Shown here: piece by piece, positions 21,201-35,200 of the stretch | How the letters are laid out: each line of letters starts with the position of its first letter | How positions within the stretch are numbered: position 1 is the first letter of the stretch | Assembly: GCF_000004075.3 (NCBI RefSeq) | Contig: NC_026655.2 | Coordinates: forward strand, 3,782,001 to 3,846,000 | Direction of reading: 5' to 3' | Source of the DNA: Cucumis sativus | Lineage: Eukaryota; Streptophyta; Magnoliopsida; Cucurbitales; Cucurbitaceae | Length of the DNA: 64,000 bases | The notes under the pieces: generated by a model | Seen by the model: the letters and a program-made list of their open reading frames with translations, nothing else | Databases searched by the model: none | Told to the model about the DNA's origin: nothing | Translations under genes and position numbers: made by a program

Positions 21201-24200
21201 GAGCTTGATAACCATCCACTGTTGGCACATATATCAATCATAGCCTGAATGATGCGAATACTCTGATCCAACACCGACTTTAAGTCAGTAATGTAGTCAC
21301 TGATTGGCAATTCCAACTGAGAAAAATGTGCCTGAGTTCCATTGAGAGATAGAGAAAACCATGACAAAATTTAAGATGAGCACAATGGAAAAAATTGATT
21401 TGAAAACGGATACATTTGAAAAGGGTATATTTAAAGAGAGAGAAAAACCTGTAAAAGTAAATTTGCCTTCACATGTGGATCATCAAGTCGATCTTTGTCC
21501 ACCTTATATCGAACCCTCTCGGATAGAGCACCATTGTAATTTTCCTTAATAATTTTGATAGTAAAGAGAATAAATGAGAGTTGAACTGAATGATATTTAT
21601 ACGTTATCATCAATCAGTTAACAGTAAATGACTTGAAAGAAAACATAACAAATAAAATTTCAACTTATCCACCAAGACTCCAGAAAGCTGGCGGTCCTTC
21701 TAGAGATTTAAATAGTAAGAAATGCTACATTAGAATAAGAGAGATCTGTGATAGTGGATCTTGCCAACAATGGAGACGAGGGAAGAAAGAAGAAAAGGAA
21801 CCTCATGAACTGATGATAACTTAAAAGGAGGGTTTTGCTAATTTGTCAGAGTGACAAATATAGAAGGAATTAAACTGGACTTAACACGTAACCCACGACA
21901 AAATTTCAGGAAATGATTTAACTAACGATTAATTTGTCCTAAAAATTCTTCTATGACAGCTTAAAAGTCATGATTATTTGGCTCATTGGTTCATCTGAAA
22001 ATAGTTAACGACTGCAAGTTAGTAATAATGAACTTGTAAGAAGACCACTACCTCATTATGCCGCACAGGAAGTTCATCATATTCAGAAGCAGCAGAAAGG
22101 ATATGCAAAAATACCTACAGGCAACAAACATGGTGAAAAACTATTCAAAGAGGTTAAACTGCAAACTAAACATCCTCACTGGACCCATAACCCATTGAAA
22201 TGACTCACTTCAAGTGACGTATCTGGACCTATATTTGAGCCAAACATTGATAAAGTAATGTAGCTGAGGTAATACTGAGATGCTATTGAACCCAACATCA
22301 TTGGCTCCACACTGTCTTCCTCCATCTTTATGCATCCACTATCCTCAAGATCCTCAAATGTGCTTTGTACTAACCTGTTAGAAGAAAATGCTCGCCAAAT
22401 ATACCATCATCTTAAGACAATTAGAATGCCATATGAAAGAAATTCCACTAAAACTAACAAAAAAGTGTTTTTACCTAGACAAGTACGAACTTAGAATTTC
22501 AGGTTCCATGCTATCCAACCCATAGTAAGCAGGATTTACCATCTGTACAAGAATGATGTTAGAATTTCTCCAGAGGACGACATCTTCGACAGTTTAAAAG
22601 ATTTCATCCTTTATGATCATTTGCATTTTCTTGAAAATCTAATGCTTAAAATTAATTCTCACAGCTCTTTATGTTAAATGGGATCGTGAAACATTGAAAC
22701 ATAATCCCATGAACCCACTCCAATAATCCAAACACTGCCAATCTTTAATGAAGTGGGTAACATTAAAGACTTCAATAACCTCTACAAATCTTTCATCCCA
22801 AAGAGCTAAAAAACGACTAGCTGCATCAATGGAACCCCAACCAGCAGTTCATACTCAGATACTCTTACAAACCAAACGGAGTAAAAAAGAACCAAGGTTT
22901 TTTACCATTACTGGATCAATTCATTTCCTCAGAAAACATTTCAATTCAAATTGTATTCAACAACCAAACACCAGCATTTACTGCTCAAGGAAATGCACCA
23001 TGCTTGCAAGAAAATTTACCAGCCTACGAAACAAATAGGTCCAGCTAAGATAGTGCACTGCATCCTCTTTATGACAAATGGTGCCCGAAACTATCTCAGC
23101 ATTGATATGGTCATGCAACTGCTCCTTCAGACTACTCTCAACAGGGAATGGTTCGTACAAAAACTGAAAGTAATTATAAGAACCAAAACTGTCAGAGTGA
23201 AGGATTATTGAATAAAAGTATATGAAATAATCAGAAAGGCTGACCTTCTTATAAAAGCTCTTTCTGGGTTCATGGACAAGAATAACTGCTTTTCCATGTT
23301 GATCATACTGTGGTCGACCTGCACGACCCATCATTTGCAGAATATCTGTGATTGGAAAGTCAACGTATCTCTTTGATTTTCCATCATAATATTCTGTTCC
23401 CTGTTAAAATATAATTACTCAATAGTTATCAACAAGGTTAAAATAAAAATTACAGAATAAAAAGGAAACTTAAGATGAACTTAACCATGGAAGGTGAGCG
23501 AGAGAGAATTCTACTTTTTACACCATGTCGTTAAAAAACTTACGAAATTCATTGTAAAACAAACAATATATATCAAAGTTAAATTGAACAAATTGAAGAA
23601 AAGTAAATCACCTTGATAATAACTAGATGTGCAGGAAGGTTCACACCCCAAGCTAATGTACTAGTACAAACCAATACCTACCATTAGATAGTTAGAAAAG
23701 CTAAATTAGTAAAACAAAAATAGAATAGTTTATTTTATTTTATTAAAGCTGAACTTTTTCTAGTGAATAGTTAGATCAGTTGGGTAACAGAAATGCCTGA
23801 ATTTTGTTGTTTGCAAACAGTTCCTCAACCATAGACCTATCCCCATCATTTAGACCTGCATGGTGTAGCCCGATACCAAACTGCAAGGTGTGCCTGAGAT
23901 TTTGATCAATAACTTGACAAAGAATCATTTGAAGCTCTTCTTCGGGCATATTAAGAAATTGCCTTGGATGCTCATCTGAAGCTGCAAACTTAAACCATAA
24001 AAAACAAATTCAGATAAAAGGCAGTCATTCACAAACTTGAAAGGACAGCAGCAATTTTAGACCAGAGTATGAAGTATGTATCAAGAAACTTGTATAGAAA
24101 GCAATGCTGAAGCTGCAGTGGCTTTTAAAGTCTAAAAAACCCTATTTACCAAGCAAAGAGTAACGGTAATCAAGATCTCACCTGAATAAGGTCCAATGCT

Positions 24201-27200
24201 GTGAGTCTTGTCTGACGACGAGATGAGACAAATATAAGAACTGGCTTGGTTGGTGAATGGGTGCAGATGGCTGCATACGTTGGTTTATTCATACTGTTCA
24301 TTCTAGGACAGTAGAACTTTCCAGGGTATCCCTGGATAAAAATGTCAAAACGTTCATTATCAGGGGTAGCAACTAGCAAGCATAACCATCAACGGATTTA
24401 TTATATATTTCATTAGACATTAGTGAGTAGAAATAGAATCCCCTACGAGCTAATTGTTTCTTATGTATTTCATTAGACATTAGTGAGTATTCAAGTTCTA
24501 TATTTAATTCTAGCTGGGGAAGTGTCCTTTTATGCTCTTTGGATATTTAGTTCATCAACGGATTTATTTTTTATACATTTTTTCTAAAGAAATCAAACTC
24601 AAAGTAAACAGACCAAACACTAAAAATATGTGAATGAAATAGGTAGTTCAAATTAAATAGTTTTATGTTCCTTCTGACAATGTATTATCAGAGCAGATAG
24701 GAAACAGTCAATATTTTTGCTCCCTTGATTCACGTCTAATTGATTGAAACCAAGTTTACCAGGTAGGTTCCTAAGCGCAGAGCTTTAGAAGCAATGGTAC
24801 AGCATATAGATGCAATTAAATTAATCAAGAACTCATTTTCCCAGTCTTGCAAGAATTTTCAGGTTTACTGTCACTTAAATTCACCCAAGATTAAACCATA
24901 GAGGGTGAATACAAAAATGAACACCATCACATATTTTTTACTGAAGTAACTTTGTTCTTGGACAAAAAGAAATAAGGCAAGTCCTTTCAAGACACCATAT
25001 TTACTTGCCTGGATATGAACTTCAAGAGGCACTGGTCTTACACTTGGTTTGAAATTGAAAAGTCCATTTTCTCCCACACCTAACCAGTCACCCAAATCGC
25101 TAATAAAAGAAAAATATGAGTGTTATAGGCCATCATCAAATCCCAAATTTCCAAATAAACACCATATTTTAGAATTTAAGATCAATAAAACCATGAAAAG
25201 TTTGATCATATTCTTGTGTCATAAGATGCATTTAAACAGATGTGTAGATGTGCCGAGCAAGAAAATTAATTGCAGATGGTAAGTATTAACACTAAAGATA
25301 CTAGGAATAAATTCAATGATTAATATCCCTAAGCTACTGCATATTTTTAACAATGAACTATGTTTATTTTCTAAAAACAACAAATGCAATTCTGTCTTGA
25401 TTCCGGTACTGTCCTAAGGGGAATGGTATATAAGAATACAATTAAGCCAGCAGTGCAATGGCCGTGAAGAGGCATTCCTTCTAACAGCTCAGCTAAGTTA
25501 CTGCATCCATCATCTGTGATTTTGTGTGTTCTTCATTATGGCCAGACGTTTTTGTCAACAACAGAAATTTGGAACAGATAACAAAATCAAGAAGTACAAA
25601 ATTTGAAAATAGAAGAAAAAATAGCAACGTCTATTGTATAGTAATGGTAAATCCTTCAGTCGTGCTTGCATACCTTGCATTCGCTAAAGCAGTTGAAAGG
25701 CCTACAAATCTAACTTTTCGCTCAGTCTGTGATGATATATATCTCATCCTTGAAACAATAACCTGTGAACACAAAAGTTAACGACTTTAAAAAGTGAGTA
25801 ATGTAGATAAATGGGAATCCTATACTAGATCAAGCCCTAAATCCTTTAAAAGGAAAGTTAAAATTTAAAGTTCAATTAAAATCGAACTTCAGGATCTGGT
25901 GAGTAAATTTAATTGATAAGTCATAGTAAGAATGTGGGTTGCATTAAGCATTGATGTTTCTCCATGATGAGAAGCACGTTGTGTATTCAATCCAATGAAA
26001 CTGAAATTAAGGGACCCTCATACCAAAAGAAGGCAAAGCACAACATAAATTAAGAGCCCAAACAGCAACTTCTTAAAATCATGTGCAACAATTAACAAAT
26101 GTTATATTCAATTGGGAAATATTTGAAGCAATAATTTCTTAAAATCATGTGCAACAAATTTTATTGAGTTAGTTTTGTCTACTGCTTTTTTCTTCTTGTG
26201 TAAAATTAAGCACATCTTCGTTCATTATAGCTTATCTTTCTTAGTCAATAATCAGCACTCTTTATCGTAATCACCTACAGGTGTTTGAGGTTTCTCTCTG
26301 AATTCATTTATCAATGAAAATGTTTCTTTTTTCACAAAAAAAATTGGGAGCCATTTATCATAATTTTTTTTGGGATAAGAAACCAGAATCATTCATTATG
26401 TTTAATATATATCTTCTAATATGTTTGATGAGATATCATTATACATAAGTTTTTAAAAATCGAACATGAATAAGTTCAGATAAAATTCCATCAATACCAT
26501 CCTGTACTAAGTTGCTAGCCTTAATAATTAAATACCTCAAGAATGGGACCTCGATCTGCTCCCAATAAGTGGATCTCATCCAGAATCATTAGTCCAACCT
26601 ATTATAAATGTCATTTGTTAATAATGTGCTTCCAACATTGAAAAGTGTGAATAAAAATCTGCCATTTAGTACTTGCGCAACTAGGAAAATTTGAAGAAAG
26701 CCATTTTCATTAACTAATGCCTCAAGGTAATGGGTAATAAAAACTGAGAGTATGAGAAACAATGGGTTCTCTCTCTTTGTGCCCAGCTGTGGAGTTTAAG
26801 GGATTGAACTTCTATGGAAAGAACTAGCTGTAGCCTGTAGTGTTAAACAAAAGTGTCCATAGACGTCCAAAGAAACAACCAAACTTTTGTTTTTTTTTCC
26901 CAAAAAGAGTGCCCATTGTGTCAATTCACCTTTGTAACATAGCTTCGACTGTGCCAATTTCTACTAATACCATCCCACTTTTCCGGGGTTGATATAATAA
27001 TATCTGCTGACAAAAGTGCCATCAGATCAGGGGTATAGTCTCCAGTCATTTCAACCTGAAACCAAAATCATTGAGAAACATGATATCAAAGAGGTGGCCC
27101 TTGAAGCAGCACAACAACTCACCAAACAAAAGAAAATAAAAGAAAAATGAAGTATGCAAGATGTAACCATTTTTTTGCTGAGCCGAGAAACAAGACAATT

Positions 27201-30200
27201 TTTCCAGTCATTCATTCTTTCACGAACAATGGCCTTCAGAGGTGCTATGTAGACAACCTGCATTGCAATAGCAAAGTTATGATATAAGTTCGACAAGAGA
27301 TCCAACCAAATAAATCGTCATAAACTGAAGGAACCAATGGAAACCCATACCTAAAAGAAAGGGAACCAAGAATTGCTGAAAGCCCCAAAATGAAAAACAA
27401 ACGAAAAATAGAGAACTCAAAGTCATAGTTATACCTCCCACTTGTCATTGTTAAAAATATCAAAGAAAATATTGATACATAGTGAGCATTTTATGAAAAC
27501 ATTTCAAGAAATTGATCTAGCAACATCAACATGCAATCATTCTCAACTTGGTAAATTTTAACACTCGAGAAAAGTTGACATCCATCACATCTTGTACTTT
27601 GGGTTTTCTGTGCACAATAATTGATTTTTTCATGGAGAGTTTTCTTTTTCCCTTTTCTGCCTTTTTTTTCCTTTACCTTCATATCAGGCTGAGTATTGAA
27701 GAGACGAAGCATAGCAAGTTCAGCAGATATAGTTTTTCCACTCCCAGTGGGAGCACCCAACAGAATGTTATCATCGGAATGATACAACACATGAAAAATC
27801 TGTGCAAACCAACCAGAAGCATCAAACAAGAAGTCAAGATATGGCAAAACCGATAAGGATGTGTGCATTTCAATTGATTTAAGAGTTGATGGTTGTTACA
27901 AACCTGTGTTTGTATTGGATTAAAATGTGAAAATTTATACAGGGATTCATAACTTCTGTTACCAAGAGCAGTTATTGGAAGAGGCTTCAAGTCTAGGAGC
28001 TCAGTGTGTGATGTATGGGACTGAAAAAACAAAACTTCAACATCTGTACCAAAACTTTGGAATGCATTAAATTATCATGTCAAAAAAAAATTGCTATCGA
28101 TAAAACATATAATTACCTCCGGTAGTGCTAAGTTTTGAAAAGATATGGTGTAAAATGCTTCTGCTTGCAGCCAAGAGTCAGAAACAGCGTGAATGTAATA
28201 TTGAGGTGGATGTGGTTCAAATATTGGGACTGTGAATGAAAGCCTTTGAGGCTCTCTAGCCTTCTTCTTTGCTAGAGTGAAAAGCTCAGAGTGATAGATA
28301 TGGTCATTCTCGTTGTCCTATTCAAACAATTGTGCATATGGTTAATTCACACGCTAAGGACAAGTTGATTAGAAACATGGATCGGTTGCATAATATACAA
28401 CATCTAAATAAACTGTTACCAAGAGTGTTTCTCTTCTAACAAAAAACGAAACTTTTTGTTGAATAAATGAAAAGAGATGATTAACCAAAGGATTCAAACT
28501 CCACAAGGGGGGAATCAACAATAAGATTTAAAAAAAGAAGAAGAATGAGACCATTTCAATTCAAACCGATCTGTTTCTTCAGAATTTCTTCTAATCCTCT
28601 TCATCCTCATTTCAAAAATACAATTGCACAACTAGAAACAAATTGGATAAAATTTATTTCAATTCCAAATGCAAGATGTTAATATGTGAATGAATAGCTA
28701 TTTTATTTTTGCTTTTCTAATCAAGAACCAACTTTTATTAGGAGAATGAAAGAATACACTTGTGTACAAAAAACAACATACAAACAGAAGCCCCTAAAGG
28801 AAGGGGATCCAATCTAACAAAATAGGACCAGGTGAAGAATTAGAAAAAGTACTAGTCGTCGTCGCCTAGAGAGAAACATTAAAATTCACTAGGGACTACA
28901 TGTCAACAGGGTCCCTCTTGATCCCTTTAAAAATTATATTGGTTCTCTAGAGACCACATATGTGAACAAATAAGTTTTGGAGATAATAGGAAAATGGAAA
29001 AATATTAAATAAAAATTCTCCATGATTGCATTTCCTTAATTTTATTGGAAGCACATTGAATATCCTTTTATAGTAAAATACAGGTTGTGAGAGTGAGAAT
29101 TCTACAAGAAAACTTAATTAGACACTATTACAAATGAATTGCAAATTCTCACCTCAACTAGTATCCACCAGCGTTGAGAACCACCATGAAAACGATCTTT
29201 CCATATGAACTCGGCTGTTATGAGCACCTCAACCTAAAATCAACATTTTAGATGTCTGATTGTAGCCAATAGTTTGATCACTTACGGTTACCACAGAGTG
29301 ACATCTCGAGACAACTTATGGTAACATATAAGAACCGCAACAAAAGGTTACCTTTAGGACGGTTCTTGTTATTGGACTGACAGTTGCTGACAACTGGATT
29401 AGTGGAAAATATCCTAAATACTGCTTAACCAACTTCAATGAGCAAAAAGAAAAAATAAGTCAGTTATTTGACCAAAAAAATGAAAATATATACAAAGGGT
29501 AGAACATCGATATAATTAAACCTACTCTTCCACCAGGTGCATAACGAATCAATGCTCCTATATCTTTTTCCTGCATCTCCTGTAGACGATCCAAGTCAGC
29601 CTCTCGCTCCTCAAGCTTGCGCAATATCTGGTAGGGAAAAAATGGAAATAGAATGAGAACTTTCAACAGAGGAAGACAACATGTCTGAAGGAATAATAAA
29701 ATAGAGTTGGACAAACATCTGAAGAAAGATCCTTGTCGAATTGTCTTAGAGGATGCTGGTGTGGCCATATTCGACGATCAACAGCTTTGCAGTATTCCAA
29801 CATGAACAAAGTCATTTCACACCAACCCCTTCTCAAACATATTTCAAATAGAGCTCGCATAATACGAGCCAAGCTAGCACTTATATAAGCAGCATCGGAG
29901 ACTAGAGAGAAGGTGTCAATGGAACCTCTGGAAATGTACAACTGCAAAATAACCTCTATATTAGAAATTCATTATTATCCTCCTTGTTGAAGCTAGAAAC
30001 AACTTCCAGAAAAACAACCTGAATTAGGATGGAAATTTTTCCATGTTTATTTGATGGGCCACCTTTAACTTCCAAGGGGCATGATGTTCGTATTGACATC
30101 TCCAGCTCACTCTGCTCCTCATCTCGAACAACAATATTTTCAAACTCAGAAGAATGAGCAACCATGTCAATAATCTGTAAATGCAACAAACCAGTTAACC

Positions 30201-32172
30201 CAAAAGATATTTATATTAAGCAGAATATAAAAGAAAGATGAAGAATGCAACTTTCATTTTTGGAGAACAAGGCATCAGCGCCGTGATTAATAGAGATAAG
30301 GGAAAGATAACAGAGAAAAACCAACAGAAACCAGTAAATAATAAAGTATGGATGAACAAGTGAATGGAAAAATCAAGTAAAAAAAGCAATAGGCCACAGT
30401 CAACAACCTCACTGTCATTCATATGACGTCTCAACATCTCATTATATGTTTCAACACTGGAATACTGAATATAGAAGTGGCTGGCAATGCGGCCAAGCTC
30501 TGTACAATAAAAGTTGCCACTTTTTTCATCAAAGCGCATCATCTTTGATTTGTCAAGTGCACGTGCAGCATCCGTTATGAGAGCTCTTTGTTTTGAACTT
30601 AAAGATGGATCGGCCATGACCTACCAAATACAAACCAAAAGAAACCCTGCGCTAAGAAATATGATGAAGCAAGTTGGCAAATTAAATAGGACAACTGAGA
30701 TGTATTGATCAAGAGTTGCAGTTGTCAAAATACCGAATAATTATATTGTAACTCTTTTTTTCTTTTCTTTTAAACAACCTTAAATCAATTTATTATATGA
30801 CCTACTCGAAACTCTTTCGCTAGCACAGCTCAATGAACACTAATTGCCTAGGGTGAACATTGGAATTGATGGGTTAAAAAAAAAAAACGAGATGTCAAAT
30901 AGCAAGAATACTTTTAAAAATAACTGTATGTTCACATTAATGGTTTTCTCGTATTACAATAATGCATCTCAAGTTACAGTCAGTAACAAAAAGTGTATAA
31001 CTAGAAAAATTGTTTAATAAAGAACACTGGAAGAAGAATGAAATTTAGCCAAAACATATACTTTGTCCCACTATTTTCTTATATAAAATTTGGCATTTTC
31101 TCCCTAACAAAACCTGCATACATTCGTAAATTTTTGCATTCCCTAGGAATTTCCTACCACAAAATAATTGAACTATAATGTGGTTTGCCTTTCTTTCAAA
31201 ATTCCACAAAATCCAAAATTGTTGCATCATCAGATTCCATTGGTTCAAAGGAGAATTTCTCTTTTGAAGAATAACTGAAAATGCTATGATCGTTAAAAAA
31301 TAAAATAATTATAAATAAATAAATAAGTTAGTTTTCCTTGAAGAGAAAACTATGTTCCCATTTCCTAGTCCAAATTTCAATCAAATTTTCTACCGCAAAC
31401 AAACATATATTACAATTTACAAGCAAATAATAGTATGTACAGAGATTCGAAATATACAAATACATTTACATATAAGGATCAAACAAGACTAAATAACAAT
31501 ATTTTTCACCTCTTAGTTTGCATCAACAAAACTTAAGAACATACCTCATCCCATCCAATGCCATATGCCAGAGGATTTAGTCTCATCCTTATAAATAGAT
31601 ATGTATATCCAAGCCAGGCACAAGCTTCTTTCACATTTGTTACAGTACCCAGTGCAACCTCCGCATTCAAATTATCTTTCAAAGAACCAATAAACTGCGG
31701 AATAAAAAAATTAAATATTTTCATAAACGTAGGTATTATCAAACCTTAAAAATAAGGAACCGTGGATAAAAATAAGTTCAAGAAAATTTTAATGAGGGGA
31801 TGAAGTTATAATTTAAATTGGGCAAAGATAACAAAGCACTCTCATACCCGCTCCATACTCCACTTCCCTCCCCTATGTCCATGAAAACCGAGCTTTCTAG
31901 CTTTTTATGGTTCATTTCTTTTGGTCCAGGTTTCAGCCTAAGCAGATGGAGAATGAATACAAACTTTCTTTAAACAAAATTTCATTCTCAGAAGTTTTTC
32001 TAATAAAGTACAATTCTTATAGTAAAAGTATGAAAAATGACAAAGGAGTTCAAAAATCAAGTTCCATTTTTTAATCCATTGGATAGGTCTCCCTTTTGTA
32101 ATTTCATTTTATCAAGTAAATTGTTTGATTTCTCTTATATATATATATATACACACAGCGTAGTATGACAGT

Positions 32173-32204
<32 letters not shown>

Positions 32205-35200
32205 AACCCCAAGAGAAACAAAACTAAATCAACTAAAAATAAGTCCATGTTAACTTATTTGCTAAAAAAACATACTTCAGAATCTCCAAAACTGAAAGTA
32301 TTGAACATACGGACCTGACTCTCTATGGGGAGCTGACTTGTTAGCAATCGCAAATAATGGGCAAGCTTATCGTGCGATGTAATTATGATGCCTTCGCCAC
32401 TTTTGTCGAACTGAGGTCTCCCAGCTCGTCCAAAAATCTGAGGGGTAAAAAGAAAAGTATAATATGAAAAAATAAGATCGCTTAGGACATCTAAATATGA
32501 ATGGCATAAGTGACTCTGACCTGCATGACATCAAGCATACCCAAATCTCGCCATCCACCAGCTTTTGGATCATACAATTGGGTGCCCTATACGTTGGTAG
32601 AAAATTAATTATGAACTAAAAATTAATTATGAACTAAAAATTTGCACCGAAGCTCACTGACAACATTATTGCAACAAATAACAATACCATGGCAAGCAAC
32701 GAAAACAAATCTAGATCACCAACTTATTAAATAATTAGTATACTGAGGCAAGGTTTTTAAATCGTAGAACATGTATCAGAATTTAATGTTAGTGTATCAT
32801 GTATCGTAAGTTTTAATTTGGTAGATAACATATAACTATAAGTATAAATATGAAACTTTAAAATAGAGAAATAAATGGTCATGCACTAAATTAATTCAAA
32901 ATAAAAACAAAAACCAACTTCAAAAGTCAAAAAGAATCAAAATGAAAAGGCTTCTGAACAGAAAAAAATTAATGGTCTGTCCTCACTCCATCTTTAAAAA
33001 GTAATGAAGTCAATTGTTTTTATATTTTAAAAGGTGAACTTGAAGAGTTTATATTTACATATTAAAAGAAAGGAAAATGAAAAAGCCCATTCAGTCCTGC
33101 ACATCATCCCATCCCAGTTTCTATCTCATTCTCACATCTTTCTTCTATCAAGTCCAAAAATCAGACTTATTCTCCACTATCCAGTTCGGTGCACAACTTG
33201 AAGAGATGGAGATTAGGAGAACTCCAGTCCGGCGTGCAGGATTCCACCTTCTTCTCCTGTCCAGTTCGCTAAAAACTCGAAGAGAAGGAGAGCACGGTAC
33301 TTCCAGCAAAAAAAAACCCATCTTCTCCAGGTGCAACTTGAAAATGGTTTTTAGAAATTAAAATTAAAGTAAAAAACGGAATGTTCCAATGTAGCACAAT
33401 TAGAAACTTGAACTGTGCGATACATGAAATATGTCACCCATAACTACGAGTTAAATCGTTTTACATAAGTTCTCATACCTATCGTGAATTGTATGTTTTT
33501 AACAACCTGCTAACAGGTATGATTTATTTTGGAATAGATAACACTGTTGGAATTTCAACGTATCTGCTCAAAAGAAATTCGAGAGGTATACTTTCTCTCC
33601 ACAGTCAACACTTACAAACTAACACAACACAAGACAACTTAACCCTCGGAAGACAGAAAACAAAGCACAAAGAGAAACACATAACCAACTAGAAAGTTGT
33701 AACTTCCTTGTAACAGGGCAACTGCTTGACTATATTATATTCGGTTAATATATGTAAGTGTTTGGACCAACTTACATGCACCTGAACTATTTTCATGGAA
33801 CAACTGTCTAACTCTCCTACATTTTGGTGCCAAGAAAACTCAATAGGATATTAAATTCTAATTGGTCACCGTGGCTTGAATCAATTCCTTATGCCCTCTT
33901 CTACTCCTTCCAATTCCCTATTCAAACTTTCAATGACAGATAAAGCTAAAACTACAAGGTCTAAATACTTCACCACTTATTTTAAAAGGAAACAAATGTT
34001 TTTATTGATACGATGAAAAGAGACTCATGTTCAAAGCTACAATACAGTAACCAGTGGAAGGTGGAATAATAAAATAAGGAGAGAGAAAAAAGACGAACGA
34101 AGCCGAATTACAATGAAAAGATAAAAGCATTCCAATTGAGATAAAGATCCAAGTACCATGATAAGACCTAAAACTCACGCACAAGCATCCAAATTGTTAG
34201 GAATCAGAAACAATACTACATCAAAATTTGAACAACACTTTTACCTTTATAACAACTGTATGAGCAGGTAGATTTACACCCCATGCTAAGGTGGCTGTAC
34301 AAACAAGAACCTAAAGCAAATAATCATTCGATCAGTCTATAATACGAGGTACTAGGCATTAACCAGAAGTGTATGAGCTCAACCTTCAACAATCCATCAG
34401 AAAAGAGCCTTTCAGTTAAACCTCTATCAGAGCGTAGCATTCCAGCATGATGCACGCCAACTCCAAAATTAAAAAGTTCTACTAGATCTTTATTCCTGGA
34501 TTTGATGACTTCTTTCTGAAATGCATTTTAAATAAAAGGCCAAAAGAAATATTGGAAAAACAGTAGGCCAGGATCATAAGAGAAAAATGAACATATTGCA
34601 CATAGTTACCTTGATAATACCAAATTGCGGGTGCGCATCATTCTTAAATAGTTCAAGATCATCGTACTTTCGACCAATTTCGACCTATATAATGCAAAAA
34701 TAATATACTAAATGAATAAGAAAGAGAAGGAAGCATGAATGATAAGTTCATAGTAGCATACTAATTATTCGATTATATGGCATGAAACTTGATGAGATTA
34801 AACTTTTATCCGTTAGAACCCAACTATGAAAAAGAGAAAAACAATGGAAAAATGGCAAAATATCATTCAAGAAATAGGAAAATCTAATTAGATTGTCAAT
34901 TTGAAAAATAAAATTGAAAATCCTAAATATACTCAGGCAAGAAGACAACCGATGATTATATCTGATTGGACTTAAGCACAACAAATTACAAAACTTACTT
35001 CAATAATAATCAAAGAATTAAAAAATGCCGGCTTTGTTTCTTTGTTTCTTTGAGTCCACTGAAATATTAACATCTTATTCCTCCAACCATGTGCTGGTTT
35101 ATTTGTTATCAGGATTGTGGTTTAAGGACAAGGCTAGAATTTTGTGAATCAATGCGGGCAGAGCCCTCATGTTATCACTTTGGAAAGAAAGGAAAAGGAA

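Noticed and set aside
33990..34180. Possible shared dispersed repeat with 28725-28830 and 52100-52300 (ATTG..GAAAAGA-type starts)
   Set aside because: Similarity is limited to A-rich words near the start; I could not align the rest by eye.
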